Positions 7,592 to 15,112 of a stretch of DNA of 64,000 bases are shown one piece after another. This DNA is from Conexibacter sp. CPCC 206217 (GTDB lineage Bacteria > Actinomycetota > Thermoleophilia > Solirubrobacterales > Solirubrobacteraceae). Within the stretch, counting starts at the first letter, position 1; each line of letters begins with the position of its first letter. The stretch lies in NCBI RefSeq assembly GCF_030646165.1, contig NZ_JAUTDO010000005.1:372001-436000 (forward strand), written 5' to 3'. The notes below the pieces were generated by a model, which worked only from the letters and a program-made list of their open reading frames with translations, was not told the DNA's origin and did not search any database. Position numbers and translations under genes: made by a program.

Positions 7592-8610
7592 GCCCGCTGG
7601 AGCAGCGCCGTCCCGCGCTCGCCGACGGCGACGCCGCGGCCGTCAGCGGCAGCACGCCGCTGCAAAGCGCGAGCGGCTGGCTGCGCGAGCGCGACCCGCA
7701 GACGCTCGCGATCCGGTCGGCCGCGCTCGTGATCCTCGTCTATGCGTGCATCGCGGTCGACGGCTTCGGCACCGTCGACAACGTCAAGTCGCTGCTGCAG
7801 TCCGTCTCGCTGATCGGCATCGCGGCGGTCGGCACCGCCTTCGTCACGCTGTCGGGCAACTACTTCATGCTCAGCGTCGGCGCCAGCACGGCGGTCTCGA
7901 CGATCGTCTTCGCCAAGGCGCTGTCGCTCGGTCTGCCGCTCGCGCTGCTGATCACGCTCGGCGTCGGCGGCGTCGCCGGCCTCGTGCAGGGCGCGGCCGT
8001 CGGCCTGATGAACACCAATCCGATCGTCACGACGATCGCGGCCGCCTCGCTGATCCTCGGCGTCGGGCAGATCGTCTCCGGCGGCCTGACCGTCAACGCC
8101 AGCGGCTCCGCCGACCTGCTGAACGACACGATCTTCGGCGACTTCCTGCCCGTGCGCGTGCTCGTCTTCTTCGTCGTCGCGCTCGCCGCGCACGCGTTGA
8201 TGCAGATGACGCGCTTCGGCCGCGAGGTGCGGCTGACCGGCTCCAACCGCGACGCCGCCGAGTTGGCGGGGATCCGCGTGCGGCGGGTGATCGTGCTCGC
8301 GTTCGTGCTGGCGGCGGCCGCCGCCGCGCTCAGCGGCGCGCTGCTGGCCGCCGAGGCGTCGCAGGGCAACCTCAGACTCGGCGCCACCTTCGACTTCGAC
8401 GTGATCGCCGCGGTGCTGGTCGGCGGCGTCGCCGTCACCGGCGGGCGCGGCTCGATCATCGACGCGGCCTTCGGCGCCGTCTTCATCGGGATGGTCTCCA
8501 ACATCCTGATCGTCTCCGGCCAGCCCTACGAGCTGCAGCTGCTCGCCAAGGGCGGCATCGTCCTGCTGTCGATCGCGCTCGCCGCGCTGGCCTCTCGGAG
8601 GCGTCGATGA
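7588..8610 (+). CDS. sugar ABC transporter permease (RbsC type), first
   Basis: A 340-residue integral membrane permease of the BPD_transp_2 family. A polar N-terminal tail of about 45 residues precedes 8-10 hydrophobic segments, starting at AALVILVYACIAVDGF. It carries the family region GREVRLTGSNRDAAELAGI, equivalent to the coupling loop contacting the ATPase. The start is the GTG overlapping the ATPase stop by 4 bp; the reading frame is open far upstream but that part is antisense to conserved ATPase sequence. It overlaps the second permease by ATGA. The two permeases presumably form a heterodimeric channel. Confidence 0.93.
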   Translation: MSPLEQRRPALADGDAAAVSGSTPLQSASGWLRERDPQTLAIRSAALVILVYACIAVDGFGTVDNVKSLLQSVSLIGIAAVGTAFVTLSGNYFMLSVGASTAVSTIVFAKALSLGLPLALLITLGVGGVAGLVQGAAVGLMNTNPIVTTIAAASLILGVGQIVSGGLTVNASGSADLLNDTIFGDFLPVRVLVFFVVALAAHALMQMTRFGREVRLTGSNRDAAELAGIRVRRVIVLAFVLAAAAAALSGALLAAEASQGNLRLGATFDFDVIAAVLVGGVAVTGGRGSIIDAAFGAVFIGMVSNILIVSGQPYELQLLAKGGIVLLSIALAALASRRRR

Positions 8611-9590
8611 ACCCCCGCCTGAACACGCTGCTGCGCAACAATCGCGCGGCGATCCTGCGGCTCGCGCTGCTGATCCTGATCGTCATCTACTTCAGCGCGA
8701 GAGCGAGCGGCTTCCTCGACACGGGGAACCTCTTCAGCCTGATGCAGGCGTTCGCGCTGCTCGGCCTGGTCGCGGTCGGCCTCGCGGTCACGATGATCGC
8801 CGGCGAGTTCGACCTCTCGGTCGGCTCGATGGTCGCCGTCTCCGGCATCATCGCGATCAAGACCGGCGGCGATGGCGCCGGCGTCGGCCTCGCGGTCGCC
8901 GTCCTCTTCGGCCTCGGCGTCGGCCTCGTCAACGGCCTGCTGACGGTCTGGCTGAGCGTCTCCTCGCTCGTCGTCACCGTCGGTACGCAGATCATGCTGA
9001 CGGGGCTCGCCTACGGTCTCGCGGGCGGGCAGACGGTCTCCTACGACAACTTCGAGATCGCCTCCCAGGTCGACCAGGTGATCGCGACGGTCTTCTCGCC
9101 GCGCAGCCTCGTCGCGATCGGCGCCTGCGTCGTCGTCTGGCTGCTGCTGCGCTTCACGCGCCTGGGCCGCGACATCATCGCGACGGGCAGCTCGCGCGAC
9201 GCGGCCAGCGCCGCCGGCGCTCGCACGCGCACGGCGGTCGTTGCCTCGTTCGCGATCTCCGGGACGTTCGCGGCGCTCGCGGGCGGGCTGCTTGCCTTCT
9301 CGCTCCTGAGCGCCGCACCGACGACCGGCGCCGACCTGCTGCTGCAGGCGGTGTCCGCGGCGATCCTCGGCGGCGTCGCGCTCAGCGGCGGCATCGGCAC
9401 CGTGCCGGGCGTCGCCGTCGGCGCCCTCACGTTGACGGCGCTCAACAACGGCCTCAGCTTCGTCGGCGCATCTGACGCCGCGATCTCGATCTCCAACGGC
9501 CTGCTCCTGCTGGCCGTGGTGACGATCAGCGCGGGCGGGCCCACACGCCTGCTCGAGCTCGTACGACGGCGGCGCGCGGTACCGGGCTGA
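8607..9590 (+). CDS. sugar ABC transporter permease (RbsC type), second
   Basis: A 327-residue permease of the same family as its neighbour. It has about 8-10 transmembrane segments beginning at ILRLALLILIVIYF, the family block GEFDLSVGSMVAVSG, and the loop GRDIIATGSSRDAASAAGA. Start ATG overlaps the previous stop (ATGA). A paired-permease arrangement is common in actinobacterial pentose/hexose or polyol importers. The receptor gene follows 52 bp later. Confidence 0.93.
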   Translation: MNPRLNTLLRNNRAAILRLALLILIVIYFSARASGFLDTGNLFSLMQAFALLGLVAVGLAVTMIAGEFDLSVGSMVAVSGIIAIKTGGDGAGVGLAVAVLFGLGVGLVNGLLTVWLSVSSLVVTVGTQIMLTGLAYGLAGGQTVSYDNFEIASQVDQVIATVFSPRSLVAIGACVVVWLLLRFTRLGRDIIATGSSRDAASAAGARTRTAVVASFAISGTFAALAGGLLAFSLLSAAPTTGADLLLQAVSAAILGGVALSGGIGTVPGVAVGALTLTALNNGLSFVGASDAAISISNGLLLLAVVTISAGGPTRLLELVRRRRAVPG

Positions 9591-9642
9591 GGCCCAGGCC
9601 GCGCTGTCGATTCCCCCACCGTCAAACCCCACAAGGAGTGTC

Positions 9643-10707
9643 ATGTTCCATCAGGAGGAGGGGCTGGCCCGCAAGGTCACCCGATCGCTGCTTGCGTTGA
9701 CGGCCGTCGCAGCCGTCGCGCTCGCCGGAGCCGGTTGCGGCTCGTCTGACTCTGACTCGGGCTCGTCGTCCTCGTCGGGCGCCGGTGGCTCGGCCGTCAA
9801 GACGACGGCTGACGTCGCCGGCAAGAGAGTGATCCTGCTCACCGTCACGCCGCAGTGCGACTACTGCGCCCGCGCGACGAGAGCGTTCGAGGCCGGAGCC
9901 GCGAGAGCCGGCCTCAGCGTCGAGAAGAAGATCACCAACTACGATGCCGCCGAGCAGGCGGACCAGGTCAACCAGGCGATCGCCCAGAGACCCGACGCGA
10001 TCGTCTACTGGCCCGCCGACGCGACCGCCAGCATCCCGTCGCTCAACCGCATGAAGGCGGCCAAGATCCCGGTGATAGTGACGAACTCGTCACCGGGCGA
10101 GGACAAGCAGGATCTCTGGAACGCCTTCACGGGCCCCAACGACACGACGCTCGGCGAGCTCGCGGCCGACGCGATGATCAGAGGGCTCGAGCAGAAGAAC
10201 GGCAGAGCCGCCGGCAACATCTTCGTCGTCGGCGGTCAGCCCGGCTCGCCGCCCGCGATCCAGCGGCTCGCCGGCTTCGAGAGAATCCTGAAGGCGAGAG
10301 CGCCCGACGTGAAGATCGTCGGCAACCAGCCCGGCAACTGGGACCAGACGCAGGCGACGACCGCCGCCGACGGCCTCTTCACCGCCAACGCCAACAAGGA
10401 CATCGTCGGCGTGTACGCACAGGCCGACAACATGGCGGCCGGCGTGATCGTCTCCGCCAGACGCAAGGGCCTCGACCCGGCGAGACTCGTGATCGTCGGC
10501 GGCAACTGCCAGCCCGAGGGTCTGCGCAACATCAGATCGGGCGAGCAGTACGCCTCCGTCCTGCAGTCGCCGATCGACGACGGCGACCTCGCCGCCAGAG
10601 CGGTCGTCAACATCCTCTCCGGCAGAGAGCAGCCGCACAACGAGTACCTGCCGGCCGAGGTCATCACGAAGGCGAACCTGGCGACCTGCGCGGAGGGAGT
10701 CGGCTGA
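9643..10707 (+). CDS. sugar ABC transporter substrate-binding lipoprotein
   Basis: A 354-residue extracellular receptor. The N terminus has a positively charged start, a hydrophobic core and a lipobox LAGAGC (Cys about residue 32), followed by a Ser/Gly linker that tethers it to the membrane. The mature part is a type-1 periplasmic-binding fold (VILLTVTPQCDYC, DAIVYWPADA, VVGGQPGSPPAIQRLAGF). It is co-directional with the ATPase and permeases. Base usage is unusual: about a dozen arginines are AGA in an otherwise GC-ending gene. Ligand is likely a sugar, polyol or sugar acid, judged by the neighbouring SDRs and cupin. Confidence 0.93.
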   Translation: MFHQEEGLARKVTRSLLALTAVAAVALAGAGCGSSDSDSGSSSSSGAGGSAVKTTADVAGKRVILLTVTPQCDYCARATRAFEAGAARAGLSVEKKITNYDAAEQADQVNQAIAQRPDAIVYWPADATASIPSLNRMKAAKIPVIVTNSSPGEDKQDLWNAFTGPNDTTLGELAADAMIRGLEQKNGRAAGNIFVVGGQPGSPPAIQRLAGFERILKARAPDVKIVGNQPGNWDQTQATTAADGLFTANANKDIVGVYAQADNMAAGVIVSARRKGLDPARLVIVGGNCQPEGLRNIRSGEQYASVLQSPIDDGDLAARAVVNILSGREQPHNEYLPAEVITKANLATCAEGVG

Positions 10708-11123
10708 TGATCGTTCGCTCGCGCAGCACGGTGCCGGAGGATGTCGCGATCACCAGCCAGGACGGCTGGGAGGGCATGCACCTCTGGTGGCTGATCGACA
10801 AGGAGCAGACCGGCACCACCGGCATCGTGCTGAACTCGGTCGACTTCCCGCCGCAGAAGGCGCACGAAGTCCACAGACACGACAACGCGGCGGAGTACTT
10901 CTACGTCGTGAAGGGATCGGGCCTGTCGGTCTCCGACGGCGAGCCGGTGCGGCTCAACGCCGGCGACGTGGCGATCTACCCCCCGCACGAGTGGCACGGC
11001 TTCTACAACGACACTGACGAGGTGTGCGAGGTCGTGACCTTCTGGACCGGCGTCGATCGCTACGCCGACCTCGGCTACGAGGGTCTGCCCGGCTGGCAGA
11101 GAACCCTGGAGGGCGTCGTATGA
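10707..11123 (+). CDS. cupin-domain protein
   Basis: A 138-residue single-domain cupin. The two metal-binding motifs are recognisable: a His-rich first motif (HEVHRHDNAAEYFYVVKG) and a second with PPHEWHGFYN. Such proteins are often sugar or polyketide isomerases, epimerases or dioxygenases. ATG 10707 shares one base with the receptor stop (TGATG), and its own stop overlaps the next SDR start, so it is part of the importer operon. It probably acts on the imported compound. The reading frame is open far upstream but that portion is antisense-like noise inside the receptor gene. Confidence 0.82.
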   Translation: MIVRSRSTVPEDVAITSQDGWEGMHLWWLIDKEQTGTTGIVLNSVDFPPQKAHEVHRHDNAAEYFYVVKGSGLSVSDGEPVRLNAGDVAIYPPHEWHGFYNDTDEVCEVVTFWTGVDRYADLGYEGLPGWQRTLEGVV

Positions 11124-11932
11124 GCCAGACGGAGACGGCGGCGGTAGCGGACCGTCGCCTCCCCGGCCAGCTGCCGGCCGTGGTCGTCGTCACGGGCACC
11201 GGCGGCGACGGCCTCGGCAGCGTGACGGCGAGGCTGCTGACGGACGCCGGGACGCAGGTGATCGGCGTCGACCTCGCGCCGGTCGCGGAGTATCCCGGCT
11301 ACACGCACGTCGCGGGCGATGTGACCGCGCAGGAGACGTGGGACCGCGTCGACGCGCTGCTCGGCGCCGCGGCGCCCGGGCGGCTCGGGCTGATGACGTC
11401 GGCGGCGTACCTCGAGGTCGGCACCGTGCTCGACCTCGATCCCGACGTCTGGCGCAAGACCTACGAGATCAACGTGCTCGGGACGGTGCTCGCGATGCGC
11501 ACGTTGCTGCCGCGCATGATCGCCGCGAGGGACGGCTCGATCGTTGCGATCGCGTCGATCGACGCCGAGTTCGCCGAGCAGCAGCTCGTCTCCTACTGCG
11601 CGTCGAAGGCGGCGGTGCTGCAGCTCGCGCGCACCGCGGCGCTCGACCATGCGCGCGACGGCGTCAACATCAACTGCGTCTGCCCGGGCCCGATGCGCGC
11701 CGGCCTGTTCCAGCGGCACATGCAGTCGGCCGACGATCCGCAGAAGTTCCTCCAGACGCGCGCCGCGCGCCAGCCGTTCGGCGACATCCCGTATCCGCGC
11801 GAGTGCGCGAACGTCGCGTTGTTCCTGCTGTCGGACGCGGCCAAGGGGATGACCGGAGCGCAGGTGATGGCCGACGGCGGCCTCACGACCGGCTTCGACT
11901 TCCGCACCGGCGACGAGGGCTCCTCCGCCTGA
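11120..11932 (+). CDS. short-chain dehydrogenase/reductase (SDR)
   Basis: A 270-residue SDR translated from an ATG overlapping the cupin stop (ATGA). The cofactor motif VTGTGGDGLGSVTARLL departs a little from the usual TGxxxGIG (Leu for Ile). The catalytic motif YCASK and preceding Ser (IASID) are present, as is a C-terminal MADGGL. The protein has a short N-terminal extension before the Rossmann strand. It is the last gene of the importer operon and is followed by a strong hairpin terminator, so it probably catalyses the first or second oxidation of the imported substrate. Confidence 0.88.
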   Translation: MSQTETAAVADRRLPGQLPAVVVVTGTGGDGLGSVTARLLTDAGTQVIGVDLAPVAEYPGYTHVAGDVTAQETWDRVDALLGAAAPGRLGLMTSAAYLEVGTVLDLDPDVWRKTYEINVLGTVLAMRTLLPRMIAARDGSIVAIASIDAEFAEQQLVSYCASKAAVLQLARTAALDHARDGVNINCVCPGPMRAGLFQRHMQSADDPQKFLQTRAARQPFGDIPYPRECANVALFLLSDAAKGMTGAQVMADGGLTTGFDFRTGDEGSSA

Positions 11933-11947
11933 GCCTGGATCCAGGCT
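11932..11947. repeat. perfect 16-bp palindrome after the operon stop codon
   Basis: A self-complementary 16-mer centred on GGATCC begins at the last base of the SDR stop codon. It has no loop or T-tract and could be a protein-binding site or part of 3'-end processing. Function unknown. Confidence 0.4.
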
Positions 11948-11997
11948 GAGCCAGCCGCTTCTCGCCCACGTCCCGGGCTGGGGGCGGTCACGACGCA

Positions 11998-12033
11998 AAG
12001 AGGGGCGGGCACCGCATGGCGCCCGCCCCTCTT
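11998..12033. terminator. bidirectional intrinsic terminator
   Basis: A 13-bp perfect stem (11998-12010 with 12021-12033) with a 10-nt loop. The stem ends in AAG/CTT, giving short T-tracts on both strands. It lies between the importer operon and the convergent SDR. Confidence 0.8.
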
Positions 12034-12075
12034 CGCGTGCCATGGCGCGGCGCGGAAGGTGCCGCGCCGGCGCTG

Positions 12076-12855
12076 CTAGGAGAGGACCATCCCGCCGTCG
12101 ACCTGGATCGCCTGTCCGGTGATGTAGTCGGAGTCGCCGGAGGCGAGGAACGACGCGATCCCGACGATGTCGTCGGGCGTCGAGAGGCGGCCGAGCAGGA
12201 TGCCCTCGCCGAACTCCTCCAGCGCTTGGCCTCTGCGCTCGGTCAGTCTGTGCTCGCGGAACTCGGAGTCGAGCTGTTCCCACAGCTCCGTCTGCACGAC
12301 GCCGGGCCCGAAGGCGTTGACGGTGATCCCGTGCTCGGCGAGCCCACGCGCGCCGGCCTGCGTCAGCGCGACGACACCAAACTTCGAGGCGCAGTACGCG
12401 GCGAACAGCGGGAATCCCTGCTTGCCGGCCATCGACGCGGTGTTGACGATCTTGCCGCCGCCGCCCTGCGCGATGAACTGCTTCGCCGACTCCTGCGTGC
12501 CGATCAGGACGCCGAGGCCGTTGACGCGCTGGATCTTCATGTACTCGTCCTCGGTCACCTCGAGGAAGGGCTTCGTCTGTGAGATGCCGGCGTTGTTGAA
12601 CATCACGTCGAGGCGGCCGAAGCGCTCCACCGTCTGCGCGATCGCACCGGCGATCGCGGCGCGATCGGCGACGTCGGCGCCGATGCCGAGCCCGCGGCCG
12701 TCGAGCGTGCCGGCGACCTGCTCGGCCGTCGAGGAATCGAGGTCGACCACGGCCACGTTCGCGCCGTCGGCGGCGAGTCGCTGCGCGATCGCCGCGCCGA
12801 TGCCGCGACCGGCGCCCGTGATCAGGCAGGTCTTGCCGTCGAGTCGTCCGCTCAT
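12076..12855 (-). CDS. short-chain dehydrogenase/reductase (SDR)
   Basis: A 259-residue SDR with a textbook cofactor motif (LITGAGRGIGAAIAQRL), NNAG (FNNAGISQTKPF), catalytic YCASK and C-terminal QVDGGMVLS. It resembles 3-oxoacyl-ACP reductase, glucose or sorbitol dehydrogenase types. Start ATG 12855 is preceded by a near-perfect GGAGGAGAAG; the longer frame beginning at 12882 lacks this. It converges on the importer operon across a shared terminator, and its upstream DNA carries an inverted repeat (12899-12918). Probably part of the same catabolic function; substrate unknown. Confidence 0.9.
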   Translation of the reverse strand: MSGRLDGKTCLITGAGRGIGAAIAQRLAADGANVAVVDLDSSTAEQVAGTLDGRGLGIGADVADRAAIAGAIAQTVERFGRLDVMFNNAGISQTKPFLEVTEDEYMKIQRVNGLGVLIGTQESAKQFIAQGGGGKIVNTASMAGKQGFPLFAAYCASKFGVVALTQAGARGLAEHGITVNAFGPGVVQTELWEQLDSEFREHRLTERRGQALEEFGEGILLGRLSTPDDIVGIASFLASGDSDYITGQAIQVDGGMVLS

Positions 12856-12898
12856 CTTCTCCTCCGGGGCTTGGGAAAACATGTGTACAGCACCACTG

Positions 12899-12918
12899 TA
12901 TGCGCTGTTCAGCGTATG
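12899..12918 (-). promoter_or_regulatory. inverted repeat upstream of SDR, possible operator
   Basis: CGCTG-TT-CAGCG with partly symmetrical TATG flanks lies 44-63 bp upstream of the SDR ATG on the minus strand, in locally AT-rich sequence. It could be bound by one of the cluster regulators. Confidence 0.35.
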
Positions 12919-13021
12919 TTACCGCTCGTGAGGCGTGATCCGGAGCGAGGATCGCCGGGAAGGCCGCGGCGCCGGCGAGCGGACCCGGCCAGGATCGCCG
13001 CGGCCCCGGCCGGCGCGCCCC

Positions 13022-13954
13022 CTACGCCCGCAGTTCGACCGGGGCGTCGACGAAGTGGGTGATGCGCTGCAGCTCGGCGACGCGGTCGGTGACCTCGTCG
13101 CGGGTGAGGCGGGTGACGCGCTCGGTGCCGAACTCCTCGACGTTGTAGGAGGCGATCGCGGTGCCGTACGCCATCGCGCGGCAGAGCGTCTCGTGCGAGA
13201 GGTCCTCGCCGCCGTGCGCGGCGAGGTAGCCGACGAAGCCGCCGGCGAACGAGTCGCCCGCGCCGGTCGGGTCGATGACCGTCTCCAGCGGGTAGGCGGG
13301 GAGGCCGAAGAAGCCCTCCTCGGTCAGCAGCGCCGCGCCGTACTCGCCCTGCTTGGCGACGACGACTCTCGGACCCATCGCGCGGATCTCGCGCGCGGCC
13401 TGGACGAGGTTCGGCTTGCCGGTCAGCTGACGGATCTCGGCGTCGTTGAGCAGCACGCAGTCGACCGTCTCGATCGTCTTGATCAGCGAGTCGCGGGCGA
13501 TCTCTATCCACAGGTTCATCGAGTCGAGCGCGACGAATCTGGCGTTGGACTGCTCGCGCACCGCGCGCTGCACGTCGGGCTGGATGTTGGCGAGGAACAG
13601 CACCTCGCTGTCCTTCGACGCCTGCGACAGCTTCGGGTCGAACTCGCCGAAGACGCCCAGTCTCGTGTCGTCGGTGTGCGCGGTGTTGATGTCGAAGTCG
13701 TAGTGCGCGCGCCAGAAGAACGTCTCGCCGCCGGGGACGTGCTCGACGTCGTCGGTGTTGATCCCGCGCGTGCGCAGCACGGCGTACTCGGCGTCGCCGA
13801 AGTCGTCGCCGACCGGACCCACGACGCGCACGTCGGTGAAGAAGGACGAGGCGAGCGAGAAATGCACCGCGGCGCCGCCGAGCATCTTCTCGCGGGTGCC
13901 GAAGGGCGTGGTGACGGCATCGAACGCGATCGAGCCAACGACGGTGAGTGCCAT
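13022..13954 (-). CDS. PfkB-family carbohydrate/nucleoside kinase
   Basis: A 310-residue ribokinase-family enzyme that phosphorylates a sugar or nucleoside using ATP. The signature DPTGAGDSFAGGFVGYL, containing the anion hole and catalytic Asp, is about residue 225, and the N-terminal GG region (KMLGGAAVHFSLAS) is near residue 22. Start ATG 13954 is preceded by CTCTCC-type spacing and begins exactly at the first beta-strand (MALTVVGSIAFD); the frame is open 39 bp further. It is divergent from the quinone oxidoreductase and stands alone. Substrate (ribose, adenosine, fructose or another) is not readable. Confidence 0.9.
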   Translation of the reverse strand: MALTVVGSIAFDAVTTPFGTREKMLGGAAVHFSLASSFFTDVRVVGPVGDDFGDAEYAVLRTRGINTDDVEHVPGGETFFWRAHYDFDINTAHTDDTRLGVFGEFDPKLSQASKDSEVLFLANIQPDVQRAVREQSNARFVALDSMNLWIEIARDSLIKTIETVDCVLLNDAEIRQLTGKPNLVQAAREIRAMGPRVVVAKQGEYGAALLTEEGFFGLPAYPLETVIDPTGAGDSFAGGFVGYLAAHGGEDLSHETLCRAMAYGTAIASYNVEEFGTERVTRLTRDEVTDRVAELQRITHFVDAPVELRA

Positions 13955-14040
13955 AGGAGAGGGAAGGTCTTTCGGTCGGGTGAAGTTCCCCACAGGGTAC
14001 TGGCGGCCACCGCGAGCGGCCTCTACTAGCCTCCGCCGCG

Positions 14041-14994
14041 ATGCGCGCGATCCAGCAGCAGGAGTTCGGCGGGCCCGAGACGCTGCAGCTCGTCGAGCTG
14101 CCGACGCCCGTCCCCGCCGACGGCGAAGTGCTGATCGAGGTCAGCCGCGCGGGGCTCAACTTCGCCGACACGCACCAGCGCACCAACTCCTACGTCGCGA
14201 AGGCCGAATTGCCGCTCGTGCCGGGCACCGAGGTCGCCGGCGTGCGCGCCGATACCGGCGAGCGCGTGATCGCGATCTGCCACACCGGCGGCTACGCCGA
14301 GTACACGACCGCGCCCGCCGCGCTGACCTTCCCGATCCCCGACGGCGTCGAGGACGAAACGGCGCTCGCGCTGCTGATCCAGGGTCTCACCGCCTGGCAC
14401 CTGTACCGCACCAGTGCCCGTGTGCAGCCCGGCGAGACGGTCGTCGTGCACTCCGCCGCCGGCGGCGTCGGCTCGCTCGCGACGCAGCTCGGCAAGCCGC
14501 TCGGCGCCGGCCGCGTGATCGCCTCCGCCTCGACCGCCGAGAAGCGCGCGCTCGCGCTGGAGCTGGGCGCCGACGCCGCGATCGACGGCGGCGCGGAAGG
14601 GCTCACCGAGCGGCTGCTGGAGGCCAACGGCGGCAGACCGGTCGACGTCGTCTTCGAGATGGCCGGCGGCGCCGTCTTCGACGCCTCCTTCGACGCGCTC
14701 GCCCCGCTCGGCCGGATCGTCGCCTACGGGATCGCCTCGCGCGAGCAGAACGAGATCCGCACCGGAAAGCTGCTGCGCACCTCGCGCACGGTCGCCGGCT
14801 TCTGGTTCCGGCACTGCCTCGAGCACCCGCAGCTGCTCGAGGACCCGCTCGCCGAGCTGTTCGCCCGCACCGCCCGCGGCGAGCTGCGCGTCGTCGTCGG
14901 CGCGACCTACCCGCTGGCGCGGGCCGCGCAGGCGCAGGTGGACCTCGCCGAGCGCCGCACGACTGGCAAACTGCTGCTGGATCCGCGCGCGTGA
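14041..14994 (+). CDS. NADPH:quinone oxidoreductase, zinc-independent MDR family
   Basis: A 317-residue medium-chain dehydrogenase/reductase of the quinone oxidoreductase type. It has the GroES-like N-terminal domain (AGLNFADTHQRTNSY) and the nucleotide-binding motif HSAAGGVGSLATQLGK near residue 140. The residues that bind structural and catalytic zinc in alcohol dehydrogenases are absent, as expected for quinone reductases. It probably reduces quinones or enones with NADPH. The gene stands alone, divergent from the PfkB kinase, with an 86-bp intergenic region. Confidence 0.9.
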   Translation: MRAIQQQEFGGPETLQLVELPTPVPADGEVLIEVSRAGLNFADTHQRTNSYVAKAELPLVPGTEVAGVRADTGERVIAICHTGGYAEYTTAPAALTFPIPDGVEDETALALLIQGLTAWHLYRTSARVQPGETVVVHSAAGGVGSLATQLGKPLGAGRVIASASTAEKRALALELGADAAIDGGAEGLTERLLEANGGRPVDVVFEMAGGAVFDASFDALAPLGRIVAYGIASREQNEIRTGKLLRTSRTVAGFWFRHCLEHPQLLEDPLAELFARTARGELRVVVGATYPLARAAQAQVDLAERRTTGKLLLDPRA

Positions 14995-15007
14995 CGCGCG
15001 TGAATGA

Positions 15008-15022
15008 GGGCGGATTTCGCCC
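15008..15022 (+). terminator. small hairpin downstream of quinone oxidoreductase
   Basis: GGGCG-gattt-CGCCC, 14 bp after the stop codon, without a clear T-tract. A weak terminator is possible. Confidence 0.3.
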
Positions 15023-15075
15023 GCGAGTTCCCCTGCGCGCCGCGCGCCGCCGGCACGCTGCCGTGGAACTCGCAA

Positions 15076-15090
15076 TGCGGCGTAGCCGCA
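15076..15090 (+). promoter_or_regulatory. hairpin in the 5' leader of the DEAD-box helicase gene
   Basis: TGCGGC-gta-GCCGCA forms a tight hairpin 22 bp upstream of the GTG start. No strong Shine-Dalgarno is visible, so translation could be structure-dependent. DEAD-box helicase genes are often autoregulated through their leaders, but this is inference here. Confidence 0.3.
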
Positions 15091-15112
15091 CGAGGACTAA
15101 CCTGAGTGGCTA

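Noticed and set aside
8526..9644. Minus-strand open frame over the second permease
   Set aside because: Charged low-complexity antisense product; permease coding is certain on the plus strand.
12016..12582. Plus-strand open frame opposite the SDR at 12076
   Set aside because: Antisense shadow; no conserved motif and no start signals.
14986..15000. CGCGCG-TGA-CGCGCG palindrome at the stop of the quinone oxidoreductase
   Set aside because: Alternating CG is expected by chance in this composition; no other support.
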